From Kudoa neothunni (lineage: Eukaryota; Cnidaria): a DNA stretch of 64,000 nt. A model generated the notes under the pieces. It ran no database searches, had not been told where the DNA came from, and was given only the letters and a program-made list of their open reading frames with translations. The stretch spans positions 7,254,001-7,318,000 of the forward strand of contig OZ199838.1 in NCBI GenBank assembly GCA_964304625.1. The letters run 5' to 3'. Below, piece after piece: positions 13,283 to 24,285 of the stretch (position 1 is the first letter of the stretch; every line of letters starts with the position of its first letter). The position numbers were made by a program, and so were the translations under genes.

Positions 13283-13869
13283 TTGTTGGTTGTTTGTAAA
13301 TCTAAATTGTTTATGGTTTTTTTTCTTTTATATGAAGGTAATTTATTATCAATTATTGGATTCTTGTCAATTATAATATAATTTTAGACTTAGCATTAAG
13401 TTTCATTTTATAGCAAATGACGTCATCATAACAAATTACAAAAGCCGATTTTGTTTTCCACTAACTGAATATATTTTTAAACATTTTGTGGAGTATTTTA
13501 TAGTGGTTTTTTATGCATTTAACCCCTTGGTGTTCCCATTGTCCACTTTAGTGGACAAAAATTAATTCGCTTATATATTTATGCACATTAATTATAAAAG
13601 AGTGATTTACGAATATGTTAAACATAAGTTGTTATTCTATATATTAAATGAGATAACATATTAATAAATGCGTTATGGTCATTTTTATTTGTGATACAAC
13701 CCTCCCTTTTTATAACGCTTGAATAATCTAAAACATTTGGAAAAATACGTATCAATAAATCATAAAATGCTACTGAAAAAAATTTATTATTGTAAAAAAC
13801 GAAGTGAATATTTGATAAATGAAATTTTATTGATCTGTGAATTAATCCTCTGAGTCATGAAAATTTACA

Positions 13870-16090
13870 CCTTCCAAATAAAAATGGGGTAGAAATCTAC
13901 CCCAGATTTTCCCCCCAAAATTGTTTGAAATATAAATTTATATAATCTTGAATAGTTATAATAGATTCTATCGATTAGATTTCGATTAATTCAAGAAACA
14001 TTATTAGTACCCAATTTGTGCGCGTGCGTCGATTCTAAAGTTATTAGTGTTTTTCGTTGTACGCGCTTGTCTTATCAAAAGTAAATTTATTTTTTTAACT
14101 TAAAAATATTCTTATAACGCAAAAGATTTTTTATTGGTTTATCGCGCACTAATAAATGCAATATTTACACAAAAATCAACAAATATAACGAGAGAATGCT
14201 GTTATTTCTTGAAACATGCCCAACAAACATGCCAAAAATGTTTTTTACAGCAAAACCCAGAGCATACATCACGTCTATTGACAGTTTTTATGTCGTCGTT
14301 TCTTTCGCACAATCAATTAATACCTTCCACTATTTCGCCTGTTCTTTGAATTTGTAAAGCATTATTCACATGCTGAGAATTCTTAGAAATCAAGGGGGAA
14401 ATCATTTCTTCGGCCATTTTTTAACAAAATCTCTCCTCAGCAGATTCGTTGAATTAAATATTTCCCTGTAAATGCAGAAAGCAATGATCAACGAGATGTC
14501 TAACATGTCGAAAAATACGACAAGTGGCCAACGTCTGGTGATCCTTTTTACAGTCAAGGATGCCAACATTCTCGCGATGGTATCAACTCCACCCTTGACT
14601 GAATTGTAATAAGTTAAACTTCTGACTTATGTGGTGGTTCATCGGCTATGGTTGTATTTGACAAAGAAGAACAGAGCATATAAATAGGCTTGTTTTTTTT
14701 GGCTAAATATCGCAATATCATTTTTTTGTGGTTAAAAACAAAAAGAGAAGAATTCACGATGCTTGCTCTAGTGGATCTCAAATAAGGCGTGATCTCTCGT
14801 TGATTAGATCGCATGGTTCCCACCATTGTAATTTTGTTGGTCAGCAATTCATCCGCCAATTCTACAGACGTAAAAAAATTATCACACACCAAATTTCGCC
14901 TCGAACCATTAAAGGGTTCTATCAAATGTAACACGATTTCTTTTCCTACATTTGTAGCACTTACAGCTTCACCACCACGCTTTCCAAGATATACACATAT
15001 ATTAGATACATACGTCGATAGAGGATCGACTAACAAGAAAAATTTTATCCTATACTTGGCGGGTTTCATGGGCATATATTATTTGAATTTACAACGACCC
15101 CCAAAGGCAACAAATTGCTCATCAATGCAAATATTCTCGCATGGGCGGAAACTTGAAGCAAGTGCATCTATCCAAATTCTCCAAATCTCGCGTATATGAC
15201 AAAATTTGTCCGCAGCCTTCCTTATTTCTCTTGTTTCTGTGCCATCGAAATGAAGGGTACGCATGATTTGACGGAATCTATTGAGAGAAAACAAATCACA
15301 GCATATTTTTCTACCCTCTTCAGGATTAAACAATTCTTTTAACGGCTCTTGGTTATCTTTGTGGACACCCATCAGCAATAAACAACCAATAAATGCGTCT
15401 AGTTCAATTTTGTCTAGTTGTATCCACTTATCACCATAAATGTGGGATCCAGATTGGCTCGTGTATTTTATAATTATGTCATAAATTTTTTAATTGATGA
15501 AAGTACGAAATGTATCGACCATCGAGTTAATATTTTGTTTTATGAAGGGAGCAATGCTGAAACGATTATACAAAGTGTTTTAAGCTGGTGTTCGGGCAGA
15601 TACTGGAGCTTCAATATCCCATGATGTCCCATTCTTGTCAATAAGACTATCGATTGGAAGATTTATATCAAAATCGCACCTATCTGAGGATTCTTCATCA
15701 AAGAGGCCGTAATAATTATCCGATGAGTTGGAATCTGAGCAACTTTAACTGTATTCGCACGAACTCATTGCACACAGAACCAGAGGAGAGCATGCGCACA
15801 AGAGTGTTCATAATAATGTTCCTTAAATTAATCAAAATCTAATCGATGGGATCAATTAAAACTATTGGAGATTATGTAACTTTATATTTCAAACAATTTT
15901 AGCAAAAAAATCTGGGGTAGATTTCTACCCCATTTTTACTTAACTGGCACACCTATTTATTCTTTATATTTATACTATAAAAGAGGTTACAAGATTCGAC
16001 TGAATTTTGAACATTAATCTTTTATTTATTAGGTAAAAAATGACTCTGAACATTAAGTGGGGTAGATTTCTACCCCATTTTATTGAAGGG
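13870..16090 (-). mobile_element. piggyBac element B inserted in the leader of D
   Basis: Right end: TTAA at 16091-16094 preceded by the complement of CCCTTCAATAAAAT and the palindrome GGGGTAGAAATCTACCCC. Left end: the same palindrome at about 13885, preceded by CCTTCCAAATAAAAAT, with TTAC where TTAA is expected. A second subterminal copy of the palindrome lies at about 15915. The element is about 2.2 kb, with the transposase on the minus strand. Confidence 0.85.
14400..15768 (-). pseudogene. piggyBac transposase, element B
   Basis: The start MSSCEYS is followed by an acidic, Ser/Asp-rich N-terminus (15570-15768) with in-frame stops. The 15079-15378 frame holds MGVHKDNQEPLKELFNPEEG, DKFCHIREIW and DEQFVAFGGRC (first catalytic Asp). 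The 14614-15075 frame holds CDNFFTSVELADEL (second Asp). Remnants of KGGVDT, RWPLVVFF and RRDFVKK run down to about 14400 in another frame. Several stops and frame changes make it inactive. It is closest to the relic at 55590-56000 and to elements C and E. Confidence 0.85.
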
Positions 16091-16506
16091 TTAAATATAC
16101 CAATGGATCACGATATTGTTTTTAGTCAGAAAGAAAATGGAAAAACCATCACAGAAGTAATTGTATTTCCAGATGCGGATAATTCAGAACCAGATGTGAT
16201 GGTAGATGAGTTGGACAGTCCTATCATTTAAAATTACGTGGCAGAATTGGGTGATGAAACATATCAAGATTCCAGTGATTCCGATGACGATCAAATTATA
16301 AATTTTAAGTGGGAAAAGAAACAGAACGTTCTAAATCCAGCTGAAAATTTAGATATCAATGAGACAATTTTTAGCGACTTGCAAGACCTCGTATTGCCCA
16401 TTGAGTATTTCAAATTTTTCTTCACGGATGAGTTGATATCGAATATTTCATATGAATCAAATCTGTACGCTACTCAAAAAAATTCTAATTTCAAAACTGA
16501 TATTAA

Positions 16507-19130
16507 CCTTCTAAGTAACACAAAATTGGGCACCTTCCGAGTAACAATGGGGTGAAAAAAGACCCCAAAAGTTTTTTGCATATTTCACATTCTTAGATTA
16601 TTTACTAACTAAAAATGAAATAAAATTGTAAAATTTATAGGTTTTCCATATTATTTCCACGTTTTAAATTTTTCCGCGCATGTGCACACGTGCATATTGT
16701 CAAAATAACGCGCGATTGCCGAAATTTAAAATGACTATTTGTAGAATTCTCCTAAAATCCTTATAAAATATAAAAAATCCATAAACTATAAGTGATTTAT
16801 TGAAACAAAAATAAATTTTTCTATTTTCATAATGTAAAATTGGCAATCTACACAGACGTTCATTTCATTCAATAATTTCTATTTTAATGCCATTGTTTAG
16901 GAGTAAATAAGTTAAGTTTAAAAATTATCTGATATATAGAAAATAATTGAACAACTGTAATAAACTAACATATAATCTTGTGAACAAACTAATTAAAATT
17001 CATGTTATAAATAACTATAAAGAACAATCTTTGTACGAATAAAGTTGCATGTTCCTTGCAACATGGACGCTTACATAGATCACATGTGATGGTCGTTTTT
17101 TTATCTTTGTCTCGACGGCACCAGATACATCTTTTTTTGCAATATTTTCCAACAGAATGTCAAGGATTTATGGAACTTGTACGCTCTATTAACTGTGGAA
17201 TTTTGTTCTTCCTAATGTTTAATGGTTCCGATAATTCAAAAGCGACTTTTTTCAAAAAGTCTCTTCTTTTAATATTTGGTTCGTTAAATATCTCCTTGTA
17301 AACTACAAACGCATTTACAAGTGAGATATCAATCATTTTGTAAAACACAACTAACGGCCATCTTCTGGTGAATCGTCTCACTGGAACCGACGCCAACATA
17401 CGATCCACTGTGTCAACGCCTCCTTTAGCAGCATTATACTGTAGGATAACATCTGGCTTATTAGGAAATATTCTAGAAATTTTTGTGTTATGATTAGATG
17501 AACACAATAGGAGGACGTTCTTATTTTTCTTTGGAGCGAACGATACCAACATTTTCTTTCCATTGAAAACAAATTTTGATTCATTCACCGGGGCTCTTCT
17601 ATTAGATAGTAGGAATGGTGGTATATCTCGTTTGTTTTTACGAATTGTACCAATTATAGTCATTCTTCTTTTGATCAATTCATCAGCCAAGGGAATCGAT
17701 GTAAAATAATTATCGCAAACTAAATTGCATCCTGAACCAATTAGATTTTCAGTTAATTTGAGAGCAATATTCTTACCAACATCATGAACTTTGGCATCAG
17801 TCGAACATTTTTTACCAATATATGCATCTATATTTAATACATACGAAGTTTGTGGATCTACTAGTAAAAAAATTTTTAACCCGTATTTCGCAGGTTTATT
17901 CTTTATATATTGCCTGAAGGAGCAGTTACCCCTAAAGGATACCAACTGTTCATCAAGACACACATCAAACCCTGAATTATAACTTTTTCTCGCAATATTT
18001 ACCCAGATATCCCAGATCTCTCTAATGGGGCAAAATTTATCCAGTAATTTTCTCTGCTCTCTTGTGTTTGTGTCATCAAAATGGATCGCTCTGGTTAATT
18101 GCCTAAATCTTCGCAGAGAAAATAAGTCCTTGTATATTTTCCTGCCTTCAGTAGAACTAAACAAATCAACTAATGGTTCTTGTCGATCTTTATGGATAGC
18201 CATATATAAGATACATCCAATAAAGCCATTTAATTCAGCAACGTCAACGTTTTCCCATAATGAGTATTTCCATATTGGTTGGTAAATTCGATGATTTTGT
18301 TCATTATTTCCAAGGGGAAAAATGTTGAAAACATCCAGTGATATTAGAAATTCTTTGAGTGGCGTATAGAATCACATCTTGTTTAAAATTTATCATGTTT
18401 TACGCTGCATCTTTTGTCTTTCTCGGTTTCACGACGCTCCACAAATTATTATTTTTATCAGCGAGGGCATCAGCATATTCACAAATCGTGGGTTCATCTT
18501 CAACGTCTTCACTATCAGACCCTCTTGTATATACCAAATCCAATGTATCGAGGTCAGATTCATCGATGCTATCATCGCTACTTGCTAAAAAATACTCCAT
18601 CGCCACTAAAACAAAGTTCCGCGCTAAGACTGATTTTAAGTATTTGTCATTTTTCGACATGAAGCTACTCTTAAATTTAATTCTTCCTTTATTTTTGGAA
18701 TTACTGAATTATATAGTATTGAACTAACAAATAAAAATCTGGGGTCTTTTCTCACCCCATTTGTTACTCGGAGGGTGTGTTTTTTCATATCCTCGTCATG
18801 TTGATTTATAATTTTTTCAAAAATTTTTTTAATAGGTATTTGAGTTATGCAAACATATCTGAAATCTTATTATTGAAAGCTTTCTGGTTTTTAGAGAAAG
18901 CTGAAGTGTAATTTCTTCTGGGGTCATTTTTCACCCCATGTTATTTGGTGTATTTTTATTGTTTTAATATTAGTATAAAATATGAAAATCTCTTTAATTA
19001 TTATTTTTTTATAGATGTTTGTATTTTAGGAGAATAGTAGAAATTTAAGCTTTGGCAATTATTTATACTTCGAGAAAATCGAGTTTTAAATCGCTCTGGG
19101 GTCTTTTTTCACCCCATGTTACTTAAAAGG
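16507..19130 (-). mobile_element. piggyBac element E inserted in the transposase of D
   Basis: TTAA duplications at 16503-16506 and 19131-19134 flank the element exactly. Both ends read CCTT-YTAAGTAACA before the palindrome GGGGTGAAAAAAGACCCC. At the left a 24-bp segment of the tip is duplicated, so the AGTAACA motif occurs twice before the palindrome. At the right, three copies of the CTGGGGTC...CACCCCATGTTA unit lie about 175 bp apart (near 18740, 18918 and 19096). Length 2.62 kb. It is the best-preserved piggyBac in the window. Confidence 0.92.
17040..18660 (-). pseudogene. piggyBac transposase, element E, nearly intact
   Basis: N-terminal frame 18400-18660 (MSKNDKYLKSVLARNF, then an acidic stretch). 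The next 200 bp encode PLKEFLISLDVFNIF and the block leading into MAIHKDRQEPLVDLF in another frame; one frame change separates the two. A 347-residue open frame (17160-18203) carries DEQLVSFRGNC, CDNYFTSIPLADEL and KGGVDTVDRM, the three catalytic Asp blocks. An in-frame TGA after SSINP separates it from the cysteine-rich domain (YCKKRCIWCRR...CDLCKRPCCKEH) at 17050-17150. Only about two lesions are evident, suggesting recent activity. Confidence 0.9.
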
Positions 19131-21660
19131 TTAAGGAAATAAAAAAATATCTGGGGGTTTTGATTATTATGGGGATAGTAAGAATGCCGAGGTATCGATA
19201 TTATTGGTCGAAACTTGTGAACTATCCCCTCGTTTCCGAGACTTTCTCAAGGAACCATTTTGAGCAAATATATAAATACTTGCACTTCGTGGATAATTCT
19301 AAAATTATCACGGATCCTAATTTAACCAAATACGACAAATTCGCTAAGATTAGACCTTTGTTAGATTCTGTTAGGGCATCGTTTCTAAAGATTGAGCCCG
19401 AAAGAAACCACTCAATTAACGAACAGAGTATCCCGTTTAAGGGCAAGTGTAAGGCCAAGCAATACGTCCCCAATAAACCAACGAAATGGAGTTTTTAAAT
19501 GTTTGCGAGATGTAGCGTTAGTGGTTTGGTTTACGATTTTCATCTTTACGATGGACGAAAATCTGCCGTCACCAAAAGCTGTGGTCTTGTATTTGGCGAT
19601 TTTGTCATAAAGCTGTGCGAAAGTCTACCATTGGGCGAATCACATTTCACTTATTTCGACAACTGGTTTACATCTATCCCGCTCCAAATCTTCTTAAAAC
19701 GAAGAAATATCTATTCTGTTGGTACGATACATATTAACAGAGTTAAGGGTTGTCCATTGAGTAGTGACATAGATTTAAAAAAAAAGGACGTGGCTCGTAT
19801 GGTGCTCCTCATGACTCTGGCAATGGAATATCAATAACGAGATGGTTTGATGGGTCAGTTGTCACCCTTCCATCTACTCATTCCTCGATTGAGCCAGTCT
19901 CAATGTCGAAAATATTCGATTGGTCTAAGAAAAAAATGGTGGAAATTCTTTGTCCAGCTGCGGTTAAGGAATATAACAAAAATATGGACGGGGTTGACCT
20001 ATCCGATATGTTCATGTCACTTTATGTTATGAAACATAAGTGCAGAAAGTATTATTTTAGAATCTTTTTTGGGCTCTAAACCAGGGGTCTCCAAAGTGGT
20101 CGATGAGAGCTTCTAGGGGGTCGATAATTACGTTAGGAGTCAAATAGGGGTCGATGCGTGTTATAGAGAATGCATTATATTTTCTGGGTTTAAAGTAATG
20201 CTTCCCATTTTTCCACTCCATACTACATTTTTAAATACAATCAATTAACGACTAGCCCAGATATTTATTTTTTGTTTATATTTTCGAGGTTAAAATCAAT
20301 CTCCAATTGCCGTAGTTAAGTAATTTAATTTTTTTAATTAATATAGATACTCCTGATAACTCATAAAAAATTAACGAACACATTAAAATTATTTTTCTTA
20401 AAATTAAATGATCGTTAATGTTAATTGTTATCAACAATATACACAACGATAACAATGGTTAGCATTAAGTTTTTAATTGAATAAGAATGATAGGTCTTAT
20501 TTTTAAAATTTATTTGAATTAAAATTACAAAAGCTCCAAAAATAATTATAATAATCTGCAATTGTTGTTTCACCCCCCTGTTAGCACCTAAAAAACTCTT
20601 CGTGCGACCTCAAGCTACGGAACATTATCTTAAAATAAAGAATAAGATATTCTTATTAAGTTTTAGAGACGGGTATGAACAAACAATAATCATTCTATAT
20701 ACGATGCAATTTATTCTTAAAATACTCCGTTGTACTTATATATCTTGCAAAAGTTTATAACCAGAATCACATACAAGCGACCTAATTCCAGAGACCTATT
20801 AAGTATGATTTATGATGAAACAGATTCATTGTGATACATTTCGCCTTTGTTAAGAGTAAAATAGTTAGGAAAAAACTATTGAAGTTGCTGATTGGTACCA
20901 AGCTTAATATAACGATTCAGCATACTTGTTAAACATTTAGTACATTTCCAGTAACTAAAAAACACCCTAGAGATGCTTAATCATAATGGTATCTGAGTGT
21001 GATCGATACCGTAGCTCTGGATAATGAGTCCATAAATATATATAACTGAGGAAGCCCCAAACATTTTATTAATTTATTTTTGAATTGAGACAAGAGTATA
21101 CACCTAACCCATGACCAGGTGGTTTATACATTTAAATGTTTCTAATCATTTTAAGGTCAGCTAACCAGCCTTCAACAATATAGAAAAAATGTTTTTATTG
21201 TGGAAAATCTTAATTATAAATTTGAACTTAGCAATAATGTTCGCTATTTTGAATCCTAACAATTCCTATTAGTATCCAACATATAACAATTTTTTTTGAA
21301 AATGCTGTCATCCCTTATTTTTGGTTGATTTATTGCCTACAATAGTCAAGTATAATTAATTATAGTCCAAACTACAACTCCCCGAATATCTTCGTAAGCG
21401 AAAATAGCCATTTCCCTAACAGAAGTCAAATCATGGGTTTCTCTAATTTAAAATATCATAGATTGAAATTCTGAAACGACGACATTTTCCACATTATTAA
21501 CGAGAAGGGGATTTAGGACAGTCACATAAATAGGCGTCAGTATGCCTGTAGCGTAATTGTACCAATTTCGCGAATATATTATACTCGCTAAACCTCGCGT
21601 AATATCTGAGCTATTGTTTGGCACATTTCTTCTATTTTTCGACAGATATAATATTCATAA

Positions 21661-23463
21661 TGATTCCAACAGTTAGAAGGAGAAAGAGCAGACAATATTC
21701 CTTGGAATATTTGAAATATGGTTTTGTACAGTCCTGCGATAATGAAACCATCCCCATGTGTCTTTTATGTAGAAAAAAAATTAAGCAATGATGCCATGAA
21801 ACCGTCTAAAATGAAAGATCACTTAGAGAGAATCCATCCTGATAAAAAAGATAAGGACGTTGAATTTTTTCAAAACACTTAAAGATAAATGGAAAGTTCA
21901 GCTAAACATGAATTCTCTTTTTAAACCAACTACTAGTGTTGATAATGAAGGAGGGCTAAAGGCATCGTACAGTATCTCTCTTAATATAGCAAAAAAAGGT
22001 AAACCATATATTATTGGAGAAGATATTATAGTACATGCAATTAAAGATGCGATTGAATGTGTTTTAAAGAAAGACCCCTCTTCCAGTTCTTAAGTGCATA
22101 CCATTGAGCGCAAATTCTGTGCGGCGACGCATTGAAGAAATGGCAAACGATGTAGAAAGAACATTAATGTCTGAGCTCAAGATATGTAAATTTGCTATTC
22201 AACTCGACGAATCAACATTTGGAAGTTCAAATATTCCTAATAGCTTATGTGAGGTTTAATAGTCCATCCCTTGGAGTTACTATTGATGAATTCCTATTTG
22301 CTAGTTACCCTGAAATTGACTCCAAAGGTGAGACTATTTTTTCATGTTTGGTGGGCTATTTGAATAAGCACAATGTTCCCCTTGAAAATATTTTAGCGGT
22401 GGCTACTGACGGTGCGCCAGCTATGATAGGTCGTTATAGAGGATTTTCGGCTTTTATTAAGGAAAAGATACCTGCAGCGAAAACCGTACATTGTGTCTTA
22501 CATAGGCAACACCTTGTAGCGAAGAAGCTGAGTGGTGAATTACATGATGCTTTAAAAGTGTGTATTAGAGTAATCAACAGGATTAAAGCTCACCCGCTAA
22601 ATGCCAGACTGTTTTCAAGGTTGTGTGAAACAAATGATGAAACTTACAATCAATTGCTTTTGCACACTGAAATAAGATGGTTGTCTAGAGGGGATAGTTT
22701 GCAAAGGCTCGTTGATTTGCATGACTCAGCCGAGGAATTTCTAACTGATATCGACCCCATATTATGCCGCGAGTTGCAATCAACCAAAAATCATCTGTTC
22801 TATTTAGCTAACTTATATTCTAAATTTAATGAAATACAAAAACGTCTGCAAGGAAAAGGAGTTACGATTATTCAAGCTCGAACCATACTTATGGAATTTC
22901 AAACAAAAGTAGAACTATTTAAATCTTCGCTGACACGTAGAGAGTTCAAATATTTTTCAAATATGCAAGTATTAACAGAATCAAAAGATATGTCGGATCA
23001 TGATTTGTGGATATACATTGAGCATCTTAATAAACTAAAGGAAGATTTGAAAATAAGATATGAAGATTTGGAGAACATGAATATTCCTGAGTGGCTTATC
23101 ACTTAATTTAATGTGAAAATGTATAATAATGGCTGTAAATCCGATATAGATGAGCTCATTGAAATGTCCGTAGATTTAGAAGCTAAAGTATTGTTTATAA
23201 AAATGAACCTCAGTGAATATTGGAGTAATATAAATATTATCACCAAGTATCCCAGGCTTTCTGACGCGGCTGAATATTATCTAATAGCGTTCCCATCCTC
23301 CTATATGGTTGAAGTCGGTTTTAGTCATGCGAACGCAATTTTGACAAAGCAAAGGAACCGGCTTAACCTTGAGACTCGTAGAGATTTGAGGCTGAAACTA
23401 ACAAATTTTCAACCAGACATTAAGAGCCTGGTAGCTGCTCACCAAGTGCATCCTCCTCATTAA
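21661..23463 (+). pseudogene. hAT transposase (BED finger, catalytic and dimerisation domains)
   Basis: The start MIPTVRRRKSRQYSLEYLKYG leads into a BED finger (CLLC...HLERIHP) that crosses one frame change near 21780. Next come FKTLKDKWK (21860 frame) and VPLSANSVRRRIEEM. The 22192-23106 frame has ATDGAPAMIGR, VHCVLHRQHLVAKKL and EIRWLSRGDSL, typical of the family. After a single in-frame TAA at 23104 the 23113-23463 frame carries VEVGFSHANAILTKQRNRL, the dimerisation region. Lesions: about two frame changes plus one or two stops. Some vertebrate host genes (FAM200, ZBED5) derive from this type. Confidence 0.88.
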
Positions 23464-23730
23464 ACTCAAGGAATATATCTCATGATGTACATTTGTCATC
23501 TTAGTTATTTTTTGTAACTGTTCTAATAAATAGATATACCAAACTCTTTTCAATGTCCATTTATTACAATAAATTCTCATTTATTTCATGGTAAATTGTT
23601 TATTATAATTGTTTTTTTGTGCTATGATCTAATTATAATATATGTTTAAATTTTTGCAAATCTGGAATTTTTCTAGTAGATTTTAACGTTACATTGCTAA
23701 TAAAGATACTCTTTCGAGCGGTATAATTTT

Positions 23731-23756
23731 ATATATTATATATATATATATATATT
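23731..23756. repeat. (TA)n microsatellite
   Basis: Nearly uninterrupted TA dinucleotides in the 3' non-coding part of the hAT element; no further role visible. Confidence 0.9.
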
Positions 23757-23884
23757 AGAAATAGAATATTAATGGGTTACGTTACAGATATTTTTAATTT
23801 TTTAAATAGAAAAGTTGCAAATACTAGTATTTTTAAGAACATTTCTCGATGGGGTCGACGAAAAAAAAAGTTTGGAGACCCCTG

Positions 23885-24285
23885 CATTAGACGGTAACGA
23901 AAATTTCAACTGACGCCAAGTTGATTCGATAGTGTTAGTGTGTGTGTCGTCTTTTGCAACAGAGCGCTCACTATGGTTTACCACGCGATGTTGATAACCT
24001 GATGAGGACAACTTTTTGTATAATTTTGCTACATCGGAATGTATAGTGGTACCTAAATACAGATATATTTTTCTTATTTAAGAGAAAAACCAGGTAAAAT
24101 ATATTTTTTGATCAATGGTATTAGAGTTTGAAGGTTTCTTTTATTGACTGGGACAGCAAAAATATTGTCAGATCCTCGCTCTATATCACCAAATACCCAT
24201 TGTCCTTCGATAGTTCGGCCGCGATTATACTTGCGTTTCCCGAATTTCGATTCGTCTATTTCGACGATTTTACCAAGACGTAACG
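23885..24285 (-). pseudogene. Merlin (IS1016/ISXO2-like) transposase fragment with a probable 38-nt intron
   Basis: The minus strand encodes KIVEIDESKFGKRKYNRGR, EGQWVFGDIERGS and FAVPVNKR, then ILPG, the first half of the Merlin/IS1595 DDE domain. Downstream come TTIHSD, HRVVNHS and HTNTIESTWRQLK. Between ILPG and TTIHSD lies a 38-nt GT...AG segment (about 24051-24088) with an in-frame stop; removing it restores the conserved PGTTI-SD frame, so it looks like an intron. The fragment has neither terminal repeat. It is cut by the hAT at its C-terminal side and joined to a MULE at its N-terminal side. Confidence 0.85.

Larger units (their letters stand above)
13523..20081 (+). mobile_element. 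piggyBac element D (left part), containing elements B and E, cut by hAT at right
   Basis: The left end is TTAA at 13519-13522, then CCCCTTGGTGTTCCCATT and the perfect palindrome GTCCACTTTAGTGGAC. D is interrupted in its 5' leader by element B (13870-16090) and in its transposase by element E (16507-19130). Its coding sequence resumes in frame after TTAA at 19131-19134. D ends abruptly at 20081, where a hAT begins in the transposase codon run that in element A reads IFFWALNP. The 3' end of D is missing from the window. Confidence 0.9.
16103..20081 (+). pseudogene. piggyBac transposase, element D (interrupted by E)
   Basis: The start MDHDIVFSQKENGKTITEV resembles element A. An acidic N-terminus with one early stop (about 16230) is followed by FKFFFTDELI and ATQKNSNFKTDI. 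Here element E is inserted; after it come EIKKYL and LIIMGIVRMPRYRYYW. Further blocks are NEQSIPFKGKC, YFDNWFTSIPLQIF, and FMSLYVMKHKCRKYYFRIFF just before the hAT. Additional stops and frame changes lie near 19497, 19800 and 19840. Apart from these, identity to element A is high. Confidence 0.88.
20082..23884 (+). mobile_element. hAT transposon of the ZBED5/FAM200/SCAND3 transposase type
   Basis: Perfect 14-bp inverted repeats, CAGGGGTCTCCAAA at 20082 and its complement ending at 23884. Flanking 8-mers are CTCTAAAC (20074-20081) and CATTAGAC (23885-23892), only 5 of 8 matching. The left neighbour is piggyBac D and the right neighbour is a Merlin fragment, so the two flanks do not come from one pre-insertion sequence. 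About 1.5 kb of the 5' part is non-coding. Confidence 0.9.

Noticed and set aside
13410-13425. TGACGTCA, a CRE-like octamer downstream of SMIM14
   Set aside because: A single octamer in 64 kb without promoter context has no weight.
17056-18727. Several plus-strand open frames over element E
   Set aside because: They are antisense shadows of the minus-strand transposase and its acidic N-terminus.
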